Shown here one piece after another: positions 1 to 7,500 of a DNA stretch of 11,286 nt. Source of the DNA: Bacteroidota bacterium (GTDB taxonomy: Bacteria > Bacteroidota > Bacteroidia > Chitinophagales > Chitinophagaceae); the NCBI GenBank assembly GCA_023429985.1, contig JAEZCV010000185.1, positions 1-11,286 of the forward strand, in the 5' to 3' direction. The first letter of the stretch is position 1. Each line of letters opens with the position of its first letter. The position numbers and the translations under genes are program-made. The notes beneath the pieces are model-generated. The model ran no database searches. It was not told where the DNA came from and saw nothing but the letters and a program-made list of their open reading frames with translations.

Positions 1-299
1 AGATCACCCGAAGCATATAGCCTTTGTTTTAATTGTTTGATGGTACTGTTGGAATGACCTTTCCTGTAGATCTTTTTTGCCGGAATTTTAATGGTGCCCC
101 ATCCTCCTTTATTTTTAATTGTTTCAAGTCGGGAGATTTCTTTTTGCATCAGGGAAAATTGCGGACTTAACGATCCCGGATCAGATGCATTATGTGTTGA
201 ACTGTGAACCTTATTATAAACAATACCTTCCTGTTGAGTAGTCGCGTTTGAAATTTGAAAGCACATGGAAAGTATTGTAATGAAGAGTATGTTTTTCAT
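1..299 (-). CDS. N-terminus of a secreted L,D-transpeptidase-like protein (partial, cut by window edge)
   Basis: Reading the minus strand from an ATG at 299 gives 99 open codons that run off the left edge without a stop. Residues 1-19 form a short signal peptide (MKNILFITILSMCF, then a polar region). Residues about 50-99 contain a segment with GGWGTIKIP, a basic residue-Gly pair (YRKGH), then LKQRLYASGDL. That order matches the scaffold of YcbB-type L,D-transpeptidases (typically GGWP.ip, l..G..d..v..L..RL...GDl), which precedes the catalytic YkuD domain. The catalytic Cys/His motif would lie outside the window, so activity cannot be judged. If the assignment is right, the protein works in the periplasm on peptidoglycan cross-links. 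The stretch before the GGW motif is only about 65 residues, shorter than in E. coli YcbB. The gene lies 126 bp downstream of the sensor kinase on the same strand. The motif match is clear to me, but the family call rests on one short region. Confidence 0.6.
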   Translation of the reverse strand, partial: MKNILFITILSMCFQISNATTQQEGIVYNKVHSSTHNASDPGSLSPQFSLMQKEISRLETIKNKGGWGTIKIPAKKIYRKGHSNSTIKQLKQRLYASGD

Positions 300-349
300 A
301 AAATACGATTTTCATTTTCACTATAACCGCTTGAATACCAGTTAAATCA

Positions 350-380
350 CACTATTATGAAAACAGCTAATGTGCCAAAA
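350..380 (-). promoter_or_regulatory. Candidate Bacteroidota-type promoter for the L,D-transpeptidase-like gene
   Basis: On the minus strand TTTTG (380-376) is followed, after an 18-base spacer from its TTG, by TAATAGTG (357-350). The Bacteroidota consensus is TTG-N17-23-TAnnTTTG; the -7 box matches 4 of 6 fixed positions. It would give a leader of about 40-45 nt before the ATG at 299. The spacer equals that of the treS candidate promoter. By eye only and weak. Confidence 0.25.
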
Positions 381-425
381 GATCCGGTTCCCTCAGCATG
401 AAGAATAAGTTCCACAGAAATAGAT

Positions 426-1187
426 CTAATTATTGGCGTTTGTTAATGGAACTTCAAAATAATACTGAGTTCCTTTTCCTATTTGGGAAGTAATGTTGAA
501 TTTTCCGCCCATAACTTCAATGCGGCTTTTCAAATTTCGAAGGCCAAGTCCACGGTTTTCTTCCAATATCTTTTCATAATCGAAGCCTTTTCCATTGTCT
601 TCGCAGATCACGCAAAGTTTGTTTGATTTTTGATACAGTTTGATGAGGATAACAGAAGCTTCTGAATGCTTCAACGCGTTCTGACAAATTTCCTGTATGG
701 CGCGGTAAAGGTTGATAGATTTTTCCTCATCAATCTCAGAGGTAAAATCATTTTCATAAATTATTTTGATGGCACCCTGGCGGTTCAAACCTTCGGTAAA
801 TTCGGTGAGCGCAGTATTCATACCTTTTTTAACCAGGGAACGGGGCACAAGGTTGCGGGCAATTCCCCGGATCCTTTCTATCACTTCATCTATCTGCCTG
901 CTCGAAATTTCCAGTTGCTCCTGGTCTTCTTCGTCCGACACTTCAAGGCTGTTCACACGAAACTTTATTTGAGATAGAAGAGGGCCCAGTTCATCATGCA
1001 GGTCGGCTGCCATGCGCGACCGGTCTTTTTCAAGTGTTGCAATTTCCTGTAAGATGTTGCGGCGATTGATCATCAGGGCATGACGCTGGTGCTTTACCAG
1101 GGAAATGGCAAAGTAAATGATGATGATGGTGATCACCACTGCAGCAATTAAGATGGCTGTAAATACTTTGGCCTGCTGATCGTCCAT
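426..1187 (-). CDS. Membrane-anchored sensor histidine kinase, HisKA_3/HATPase_c type (NarX/LiaS/ComP-like)
   Basis: This is a 253-residue sensor kinase that should autophosphorylate on a histidine and pass the phosphate to a LuxR/NarL-type response regulator. Numbered from the ATG at 1187, one transmembrane helix spans about residues 8-31. A short coiled segment leads to the HisKA_3 dimerisation motif with EKDRSRMAADLHDELGPLL; the phospho-acceptor is His64. The HATPase domain shows the N-box (QEICQNALKH, Asn170), the G1 box DNGKGF (197-202), the G2 box GLGL (213-216) and a terminal GKGTQYYFEVPL strand. There is no PAS, HAMP or extracellular sensor domain, so sensing must come from the helix or from a partner. 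An in-frame TTG two codons upstream (1193) is possible, but the ATG is preferred. The gene lies 60 bp behind the seven-helix protein gene on the same strand, and that protein is a natural candidate receptor. No response regulator gene is visible, so the kinase is an orphan within this window. Confidence 0.93.
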   Translation of the reverse strand: MDDQQAKVFTAILIAAVVITIIIIYFAISLVKHQRHALMINRRNILQEIATLEKDRSRMAADLHDELGPLLSQIKFRVNSLEVSDEEDQEQLEISSRQIDEVIERIRGIARNLVPRSLVKKGMNTALTEFTEGLNRQGAIKIIYENDFTSEIDEEKSINLYRAIQEICQNALKHSEASVILIKLYQKSNKLCVICEDNGKGFDYEKILEENRGLGLRNLKSRIEVMGGKFNITSQIGKGTQYYFEVPLTNANN

Positions 1188-1247
1188 AAACAATGCAATA
1201 TTGCGGAAAACATTTTAACCGGCAAGTTTCATTCTGAGGTAATTGAT

Positions 1248-1937
1248 TTATGCACTTATAATTTTCTTCGAATTGATAAATTCCCTGTTCAAAATAAATG
1301 TTTGTCTTTTTGGAACAATCAAGATCGCAATTCCCAGCAAAATATAATACAACGCATGGGTGGCATTTACAATGAAGGAAAGTGGAAATCTGTATACAGA
1401 GCCTATTTCAAGGTTGAAGATCCAAAAAGCAGACGTAGTGCAGTTCAGAATAAAGTAAATCAGGAAGCCAAGACAGGTATAAAACCGGGCATCTTTAAGG
1501 AGAGAAATTTCCGGATTCGAGATCATACTATTTAATAAATGAACAGTGAGAAATACAAGAATAAAATGTCGAAATATTTCAAAATGAGAATAAAAAGTAT
1601 TGATCAGACCAAAACCTAAAAAATAAATTATCCAAAAAAATATATACACACCCAAAACCCAATTAAACAATTTAATTCTATTCTTAAATAGTTTCCATTC
1701 TTTAAAAATCATCAGTATGATGATTCCTTCCCCTAAGGCATGAATATTAAATCCAATAGAATTATCTCTAATTGTAAATGCCAGAATATTTTTTAAAATA
1801 TAAGTGATGGTAGTAAACCAGGTAAGGTAAACTAATGGGTAATAGGCTTTTTTCATCTCCCGGAATCTTGCTATTCCAATAATTGCCGGGAGAATGATAA
1901 AGCCGTTTAAAATCATTCCAATATAATATGGGTGCAT
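1248..1937 (-). CDS. Seven-helix integral membrane protein, hypothetical
   Basis: The 229-residue product is almost wholly membrane-embedded. Hydrophobic helices lie at about residues 5-23, 33-53, 62-79, 90-110, 119-138, 152-174 and 184-208, joined by short loops, and end in a basic cytoplasmic-looking tail (PKRQTFILNREFINSKK). I do not recognise a named family and see no catalytic motif. The layout resembles small seven-helix proteins encoded beside membrane histidine kinases in Bacteroidota; that is recollection of gene context, not a database result. The start ATG overlaps the TGA of the upstream 111-residue gene by one base (TGATG), so the two are very probably translated together, and the kinase gene follows after 60 bp. 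A role as sensor or membrane partner of that kinase is inference. The gene looks more AT-rich than its neighbours, partly because of its Ile/Phe/Leu-rich content. Confidence 0.8.
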   Translation of the reverse strand: MHPYYIGMILNGFIILPAIIGIARFREMKKAYYPLVYLTWFTTITYILKNILAFTIRDNSIGFNIHALGEGIIILMIFKEWKLFKNRIKLFNWVLGVYIFFWIIYFLGFGLINTFYSHFEIFRHFILVFLTVHLLNSMISNPEISLLKDARFYTCLGFLIYFILNCTTSAFWIFNLEIGSVYRFPLSFIVNATHALYYILLGIAILIVPKRQTFILNREFINSKKIISA

Positions 1938-2272
1938 CAGGGATTAATAGGAGAGTTGGGAGGGCAAATATCGGGGCACCGTTCATCCGAGATCAAAATG
2001 AGGTTATCTTCTCCATCTTCCGGAACTATATCAACTCCGTCATCATTAACGCCCACTATAATTGATCTTACCTGGTTATTTTCATCCATTCCACTATAAA
2101 CACGGAATTGCTGGCAGCCGGTTACCTCAAATATATGCTCGAGTTCCGATTTACTAAAGGTTTCGCAGTTAGGTAAGGTTGATTGGGGATAACCGGGTGA
2201 CAATAATCCAGGTTTTAATTCTTTAAAAAGTGAAATCATTTGCCTCGCTTGTGTAATTGATATGTAACTCAT
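1937..2272 (-). CDS. Small hypothetical protein with a Cys/Pro-rich C-terminal tail
   Basis: This is a 111-residue protein with no signal peptide or membrane helix. The N-terminal part is predicted helical (ITQARQMISLFKELKPG). A middle region of alternating strands follows (CQQFRVYSGMDENNQVRS, IIVGVNDDGVDIVPEDGED), and the chain ends in a conspicuous tail, RCPDICPPNSPINP. Cysteines are Cys36, Cys53, Cys99 and Cys103; the CPxxCPP spacing in the tail could bind a metal or be redox-active, which is inference. I know of similar short Bacteroidota proteins ending in CPxxCPPxSxxN, without an assigned function. Its TGA shares one base with the ATG of the seven-helix protein gene, so it is the first gene of a three-gene unit that ends in a sensor kinase. 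The gene is divergent from the secreted protein gene at 2482, with 209 bp between them. Confidence 0.8.
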   Translation of the reverse strand: MSYISITQARQMISLFKELKPGLLSPGYPQSTLPNCETFSKSELEHIFEVTGCQQFRVYSGMDENNQVRSIIVGVNDDGVDIVPEDGEDNLILISDERCPDICPPNSPINP

Positions 2273-2410
2273 GGTGGTTTTATTTGCAATATTGATGATT
2301 ATGTTGATATATGCAACAGTAGTTATACGGATGGTAGTGAATAAAGCGTTGAATTCGGGTCAATTTCAATTCTGAAGGGCTCCATCTCCATTTTCATTTA
2401 GCTGTTTTTA

Positions 2411-2444
2411 TTGAATAGGTTTATTTGCCCTTCACATAATTTTA
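2411..2444 (+). promoter_or_regulatory. Candidate Bacteroidota-type promoter for the 2482/3316 gene pair
   Basis: TTG (2411-2413) is followed after 23 bases by TAATTTTA (2437-2444), which matches 5 of 6 fixed positions of TAnnTTTG. Transcription would begin near 2451 and leave a leader of about 30 nt before the TTG start at 2482. The spacer is at the long end of the accepted range. By eye only. Confidence 0.3.
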
Positions 2445-2481
2445 CCATTTACTGCCTGCTTTTTATTAGTAAATTCCATTC

Positions 2482-3285
2482 TTGAACCGGTGGATCATCA
2501 TAGCAATTCTATTCTTTATTTTTCATTCTTCTCTTGCTGCACAGGACTTGTCGGGCTACTGGAAGGGTTCTTTAACCATGAGTGGCGGTTGCTTTCCTGA
2601 AAACCATATTGAAATACAGGTGAAGATCAGCGGTACAGAGGTCTGGGGCGATTCCTATCATTATCTCGACATCAATAATTATGTAAAAAAAGATTTTCGT
2701 GGCAGTTATGACCCTGCAACCAAAAAGATCATCATACAGGAAGGTGAGGTTACCACTTTTAAAATTCGTCCCGAATGCCAGGTTTGTATTAAAAGATATG
2801 AACTGGTTTATAGTGATGCCGGGGAACAGGAATTTCTTACAGGTGGCTGGACAGGTCATATTATGAATTCCAGAACGCGTTGCCAGGATGGGTCAATTGT
2901 GCTCACCCGTATTAAAGAATCCGCGTTTGAAGAAATTCCGGAAATAGCAGTTGATACCGGCCAGATCCGGTTAGATTTTTATGATAATGCCCAGGTAGAT
3001 GGCGATTCCATTTCTGTGCGGGTCAATGGCAAAACCATTCTCACCCATCAAAAGTTGAATACAAAACCTACCACTACTTATGTACACATCAACCCCGACA
3101 ACCTTTTCCAGGAAGTTGAAATGATGGCTGAAAATCTTGGTTCCATACCTCCTAATACTGCCATTTTAATTGTAACGGCAGGGAATGACCGATACCAGTT
3201 ATATCTTTCCTCTACAGAAGAAAAATCGGCCCGTGTGCGATTTGTTTATCATCCCGAAAGAAGAGGTCCAATGAATAAAAAATAA
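2482..3285 (+). CDS. Secreted two-module hypothetical protein
   Basis: The 267-residue product begins with a clear Sec signal peptide (MNRWIIIAILFFIFHSSLAAQ, cleavage near residue 20-21), so it should be periplasmic or surface-exposed. The start is a TTG: a TAA lies four codons upstream (2470-2472), no ATG falls between, and the first downstream ATG would delete the signal peptide. The N-terminal module (about 22-145) opens with LSGYWKG, is strand-rich like a lipocalin-type barrel, and has four cysteines (37, 99, 102, 134) that could pair as disulfides. The C-terminal module (about 160-258) contains FYDNAQVDGDSISVRVNG, MMAENLGSIPPNTAILIV and YQLYLSSTEEKSARVRF. I recognise this as a module seen in secreted Bacteroidota proteins, function unknown to me. 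It is followed after 30 bp by the Rieske/DUF2231 gene on the same strand, so co-transcription is likely. Confidence 0.85.
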   Translation: MNRWIIIAILFFIFHSSLAAQDLSGYWKGSLTMSGGCFPENHIEIQVKISGTEVWGDSYHYLDINNYVKKDFRGSYDPATKKIIIQEGEVTTFKIRPECQVCIKRYELVYSDAGEQEFLTGGWTGHIMNSRTRCQDGSIVLTRIKESAFEEIPEIAVDTGQIRLDFYDNAQVDGDSISVRVNGKTILTHQKLNTKPTTTYVHINPDNLFQEVEMMAENLGSIPPNTAILIVTAGNDRYQLYLSSTEEKSARVRFVYHPERRGPMNKK

Positions 3286-3315
3286 CTGCTGGCAGGATTT
3301 TTTTAGTGATTGGTT

Positions 3316-4104
3316 ATGCGCAGTCGTGTTCATATTAAATCACATCCACTGCATCCTATTCTGGTTCCTTTTCCCATTGCATTTTTATCGGGAAGCTTTT
3401 TGTTTGACCTTGCCGGTTTTGTTTCCGGAAAGGAAGACCTGCATCTTACATCATATTATATTCAGGCTGCAGGAATTTTATTTGCTGTTCTCGCCGCAGT
3501 TCCCGGGGTTGTTGACCTGCTGAAAACGGTACCTCCTGACAGCTCAGCCAAAAAACGAGGAGTGAAGCATGGAATATTGAATTCAACTATGCTGGTGCTT
3601 TTTATCATTGCCTGGTTGTACAGGCAGGGTGAAGAGCATAATTTGATAGTTCTACTTCTAATTGAATTTGTGGCCAGTATTTTAATGGGCATAGCCGGCT
3701 GGATGGGAGGAACGCTGGTGTATAGGAATCAGATTGGAGTGGACCCCAGGTATGCGCATGCTACTAAATGGCGGGAGATCTATATTAAAGATGAAAATGA
3801 AGAAAAACAGGAACTGGTTCGAACAGATGAACTGAAAGAAAACCAGATGATACTGGTTCATAAGGGCAAAAAAAGAATTGTGCTGGCGCGAACAGAACAT
3901 GATTTTGTTGCTTTTGACGACCGCTGCCCTCACAAAGGAGCATCGCTTGCAGGTGGTTCCATGATGTGCGGAAAGGTTCAATGTCCCTGGCATGGCTCGC
4001 AGTTTGATGTTCTTAACGGGGCTGTTACTGCCGGCCCTTCCAAATCAGGTATCGCTGTTTATCCGTTGGAAATCAATGATGGAAAGGTCTATCTTCTGCC
4101 TTAA
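3316..4104 (+). CDS. DUF2231 membrane domain fused to a Rieske [2Fe-2S] ferredoxin domain
   Basis: The 262-residue protein has two parts. Residues 1-140 are a DUF2231-type membrane domain: it opens with HIKSHPLHPILVPFPIAF, has about four hydrophobic helices (12-35, 48-69, 88-102, 109-135) and carries the paired His/Pro motif typical of that family. Residues about 151-262 are a Rieske domain with both cluster-binding motifs: CPH (Cys204, His206) and CPWH (Cys223, His226), in the contexts DRCPHKGASL and VQCPWHGSQFD. This spacing fits a Rieske-type ferredoxin domain, and all four ligands are present. The likely role is electron transfer at the inner membrane, partner unknown. The Rieske domain sits after the last helix; which side of the membrane it faces cannot be told from sequence alone. 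The ATG at 3316 is preferred over an in-frame TTG two codons earlier. The gene follows the secreted protein gene by 30 bp. Confidence 0.92.
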   Translation: MRSRVHIKSHPLHPILVPFPIAFLSGSFLFDLAGFVSGKEDLHLTSYYIQAAGILFAVLAAVPGVVDLLKTVPPDSSAKKRGVKHGILNSTMLVLFIIAWLYRQGEEHNLIVLLLIEFVASILMGIAGWMGGTLVYRNQIGVDPRYAHATKWREIYIKDENEEKQELVRTDELKENQMILVHKGKKRIVLARTEHDFVAFDDRCPHKGASLAGGSMMCGKVQCPWHGSQFDVLNGAVTAGPSKSGIAVYPLEINDGKVYLLP

Positions 4105-4507
4105 TTCGTATAATTACCTGTAAATTTTCTAGTAAACTTCCCAGGCAGGGCGTCATATTTCAGTAAATTCATCACATTCAAAATAGCGCAAAACCAACCT
4201 TGTTTGCCCAGTTCGCCTGGGCTATGTTTGTACCGAAGTTGTTTGATGATCCAATATCAATTAAAAGCCAACCAATCCTAACAAAAACCGAATTAAAACC
4301 AATATCAGGCAACTTCATTTTTTTAAAACCCATATACCTGTCGAAGAACTAATTCCTATAAAAACCAAAACCAATTCCTTAGAGAACCAATCCAGATCCA
4401 GAAAAACCAGAAATCCAGATCCAGAAAACCAGAATCCAATCCATTGAAAGCCCAGGCGTCCAATAATGATTAACCACCATTAGTACTCACAATCCGCCTG
4501 AAAATAT
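4105..4507. other. Convergent intergenic region with AC-rich, G-poor imperfect repeats
   Basis: No credible gene lies here. A 6-bp stem with a 5-base loop (GCCCAG TTCGC CTGGGC, 4206-4222) has no T-tract after it, so it is only a weak terminator candidate for the Rieske gene. From about 4250 to 4445 the plus strand is rich in A and C and poor in G, with recurring CCAAT words. CCAATATCA occurs twice, near 4251 and 4302. The minus strand of this stretch gives only low-complexity Trp/Phe/Gly/Leu peptides that soon meet stops, so a decayed gene is not supported. Confidence 0.6.
4389..4442 (+). repeat. Short direct repeat, two full units and a fragment
   Basis: The unit AATCCAGATCCAGAAAAACC followed by AG occupies 4389-4410. 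It recurs at 4412-4432 with one A fewer in the A-run, and is followed by AATCCAATCC (4433-4442). Each unit itself contains an internal near-duplication of ATCCAG. Two units of about 22 bp with a 1-base spacer look like slipped-strand duplication, not a CRISPR array. Confidence 0.7.
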
Positions 4508-4538
4508 TCTCCCCGCTACATGCGGGGAGATTTTATTT
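4508..4538 (-). terminator. Strong hairpin terminator at the end of treS, possibly bidirectional
   Basis: TCTCCCCGC (4508-4516) pairs perfectly with GCGGGGAGA (4522-4530) around a 5-base TACAT loop: a 9-bp GC-rich stem. On the minus strand it begins 6 bases after the treS stop codon and is followed by an A/T run with TTTT. On the plus strand it is followed by TTTTATTT, which would also serve transcripts arriving from the Rieske gene. Confidence 0.75.
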
Positions 4539-7500
4539 ATAATCCTTTAAAAAAATTCTTTGTTGATATTTCCAGAAGGGTTAATGGAATCAGCAGGTGT
4601 TCGGGGCGGGTACTTATTTCTCCATTTAAGGCCATAAGCGATTTTTCTGCCAGGTAGGTTTCCAGCATCATCTCAATATCATTTTCATCTTCAGGAATTA
4701 AATTAACAGGCTTGATTATTTCGAAATAAGCTGCCGTGAAAAATCCGCTCATATAATGAGCCCACACCGGTGCATAGGGCAGAAGGTCCCTGATTTCTTC
4801 CTGCGGAACCTGTGTGGTTGACAGCATTGATTCGTACGCTACATAGTAAAATGAGCGTATCATGGAAGCTACATCACGAAGTGGAGAACGTTTTAATTTT
4901 CTTTCGCTGAAATTCCGGTAGGGGTCTCCTCCAAAATCATGAATGGCTATGTCCTTACCCGTTAGTAATACCTGGTCGAGATGAAGATTTCCGTGGATCC
5001 TTATTTTGTAGGCTTCCAGTTTTTTTGCATAGATCCTTTTCAATGCCTGCAAAATATTTTCTTTGTTTTCGCTCCAGTACTGAAGTTTTTCTTTTTGCTG
5101 CACAGGTATCCTTTCCATATTCTTCTCCACCTTTTGAAAAGTTTCCCGCACCAGCGATTGCATGGATGAAAATAATGATCGCTGGTAATGCAATGAAAAC
5201 TCCTCCGGTAAAAAATCGGTGGTAATTCCCGACCTGTCGGCAAGTGAAACATGCATTTCAGCAATTCTTTTTCCCAGCATTCTTGCCTGGTCCGAAGCAG
5301 GACCACCAAGTAAAACCTGGAGATCCGGATCCAGTTCATCAAATAAAGCCGGGCGAATAAAACTTCCTTTCAACTCCGGCACTTCTTCCTGTTTGTCCCT
5401 GGCAAGAATTCTTTCAATATAATTATGCATTCTTTCCATCATAAAGATTTTTCCATCTCCATGATTTTCCACCATTACCTGCATCATACCCAATGAATGT
5501 TCGTCCTTGTCCATCATCCATGTTATGCTTCCCAGGTAGGCCGGAACGTTGCTGAAATTGGTTTCTTCTGTAAGAAATTTTGTCATTTGAACATCGGGGT
5601 TCACACCTGAATCCAGTTTGCGGAACATTTTTAAAAAAAAGTTGTTGTCGTAAGTGATGGAGGTGTTCTTAAAATCAGTTGCATGCACTTTCGACCGCAA
5701 TTCTCCTTTATTGGCAATGTGTTCTTTTAAAGCATCGTTCGCTACAAAATGTATAATGGAATGCTGGAGGTTTACAATTGAATTTTTCGCCATGTTGGTA
5801 AATAACCAATGTTGCAACTCGGGGGTATAAAAGGCATCAGTTAACATGCCTTCTTCTTTCCCTGTTACAATATGCGCAAGAAAAGAATGAGGACATGTTT
5901 CTCTTAGTATTTTCTCCAGCGGTTCTTTTGCATAAGTTATGGGCAGGTGATAGAATTCGGGTAATCCACTTTCAAAATTTACTTCAATCAGCAACAAATA
6001 CACATTGCTCGATGGCAGAACAAGCGTTTCATGTGTTGCAATGGAAATAGAAAAGATCTTTTTCTTTTTTCCTGCAAACCATTCCGACCTCATAATATAA
6101 GCAGGAAGGATTTCAATTTCCATCCTGTATTTATTGTGATCATTAATGATGTCGCTAAAACTATGCAAGTTTAACTCCGGTAATTTATCGGGATGCACTA
6201 CCTCATGTTCTGCTTTCTTCATTTCAAACCAGTGAAAAGAGTGGGGTCCAAGCGTGAAAAAATAAGGCGTTTCTTTAACCGAAGGAAACTGGTTTTTGCT
6301 GAAAACTTCAACAGGAACGTATCCCTGGTAAGCATGCAGGTCAACTTCAGCAGGCTGTGAATACTTAGAAAGATTTACAAGCACCAGAATTTCTTCATCA
6401 AGATAACTTCTTGTAAATGCCAGTATCTTGGGATTATCTACATTAATGAATTTCATTTCTCCTCTTCCAAATGCCTTATATTTTTTGCGCATATTGATGA
6501 TGCGTTTCATATACCAAAACAGGGAAGAAGTATTCCTGCGCTGCAGTTCAACATTTACGGCCTCGTAACTGTACTCGGGATCAATAATTACCGGCAGGTA
6601 CAAACTTTGAGGATTGGCTGAAGAAAATCCGGCATTTCTGTCGGGCGACCATTGCATGGGCGTTCTTACGCCGTCGCGGTCGCCGAGATAAAAATTATCG
6701 CCCATTCCAATTTCATCTCCATAATATATCACTGGTGTACCGCGCATAGAGAACAGGAGACTGTTCATGAGCTCTATTTTTCTCCTGTCGTTATCCATCA
6801 AAGGAGCAAGCCGGTGCCGGATGCCCAGGTTGATCTTTGCTTTGGGATCTTTTGCATATACACGGTACATATAATCCCTTTCTTCATCGGTAACCATTTC
6901 CAGCGTAAGTTCATCGTGATTGCGCAGGAACATGGCCCACTGGCAGGTTTCCGGAATTTCCGGCGTCTGGTCAAAGATATCGGTGATGGGATACCTGTCC
7001 TCGCGTTGCAAAGCCATAAACATGCGCGGCATTACGGGAAAATGATAGTTCATGTGGCACTCATCGCCATTGCCAAAATAAGATGCCGAATCTTCCGGCC
7101 ACATATTGGCTTCTGCAAGAAATACGGTTCCCGGAAATTTTTCATCAATATGCTTCCTCAGTTTTTTAAGAAAGGCATGCGTTTCAGGTAAGTTCTCTCC
7201 ATTCGTACCTTCTCTTTCATACAAATAAGGAACGGCGTCCAGCCTGAATCCGTCCACGCCCATGGCGCACCAATAATCCAGTATTTTAAAGATCTCCTGC
7301 TGAACCAGGGGATTATCATAATTCAAATCGGGCTGGTGATGAAAAAAGCGGTGCCAGTAGTATTGCTGGGCAATTGGGTCCCAGGTCCAGTTGGAGGCTT
7401 CAAAGTCCTGGAAGATGATCCTTACATCCTCATATTTATTGGGATCATCTGTCCACACGTAAAAATCTCTTTCTGCAGATCCTTTTGGTGCCCGTCTTGC

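Noticed and set aside
1768..1986. A 72-codon minus-strand frame overlapping the junction of the seven-helix gene and the Cys/Pro-tail gene
   Set aside because: It overlaps both recognised genes in another frame, and the TGATG junction already explains the region.
4206..4222. Hairpin GCCCAG TTCGC CTGGGC as the terminator of the Rieske gene
   Set aside because: The stem has only 6 bp, lies about 100 bp past the stop and has no T-run after it; too weak to annotate separately.
4260..4441. A decayed gene on the minus strand within the AC-rich tract
   Set aside because: Translation gives Trp/Phe/Leu-rich low-complexity peptide that soon reaches a stop; there is no similarity to neighbouring proteins.
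4389..4442. Possible CRISPR array
   Set aside because: There are only two complete units separated by one base, no unique spacers and no cas genes nearby.
6652..7191. A 179-codon plus-strand open frame inside treS
   Set aside because: It lies antisense to the conserved catalytic region of treS, its translation is rich in His/Ile with no recognisable motif, and it begins without upstream signals. It is a shadow of the real frame.
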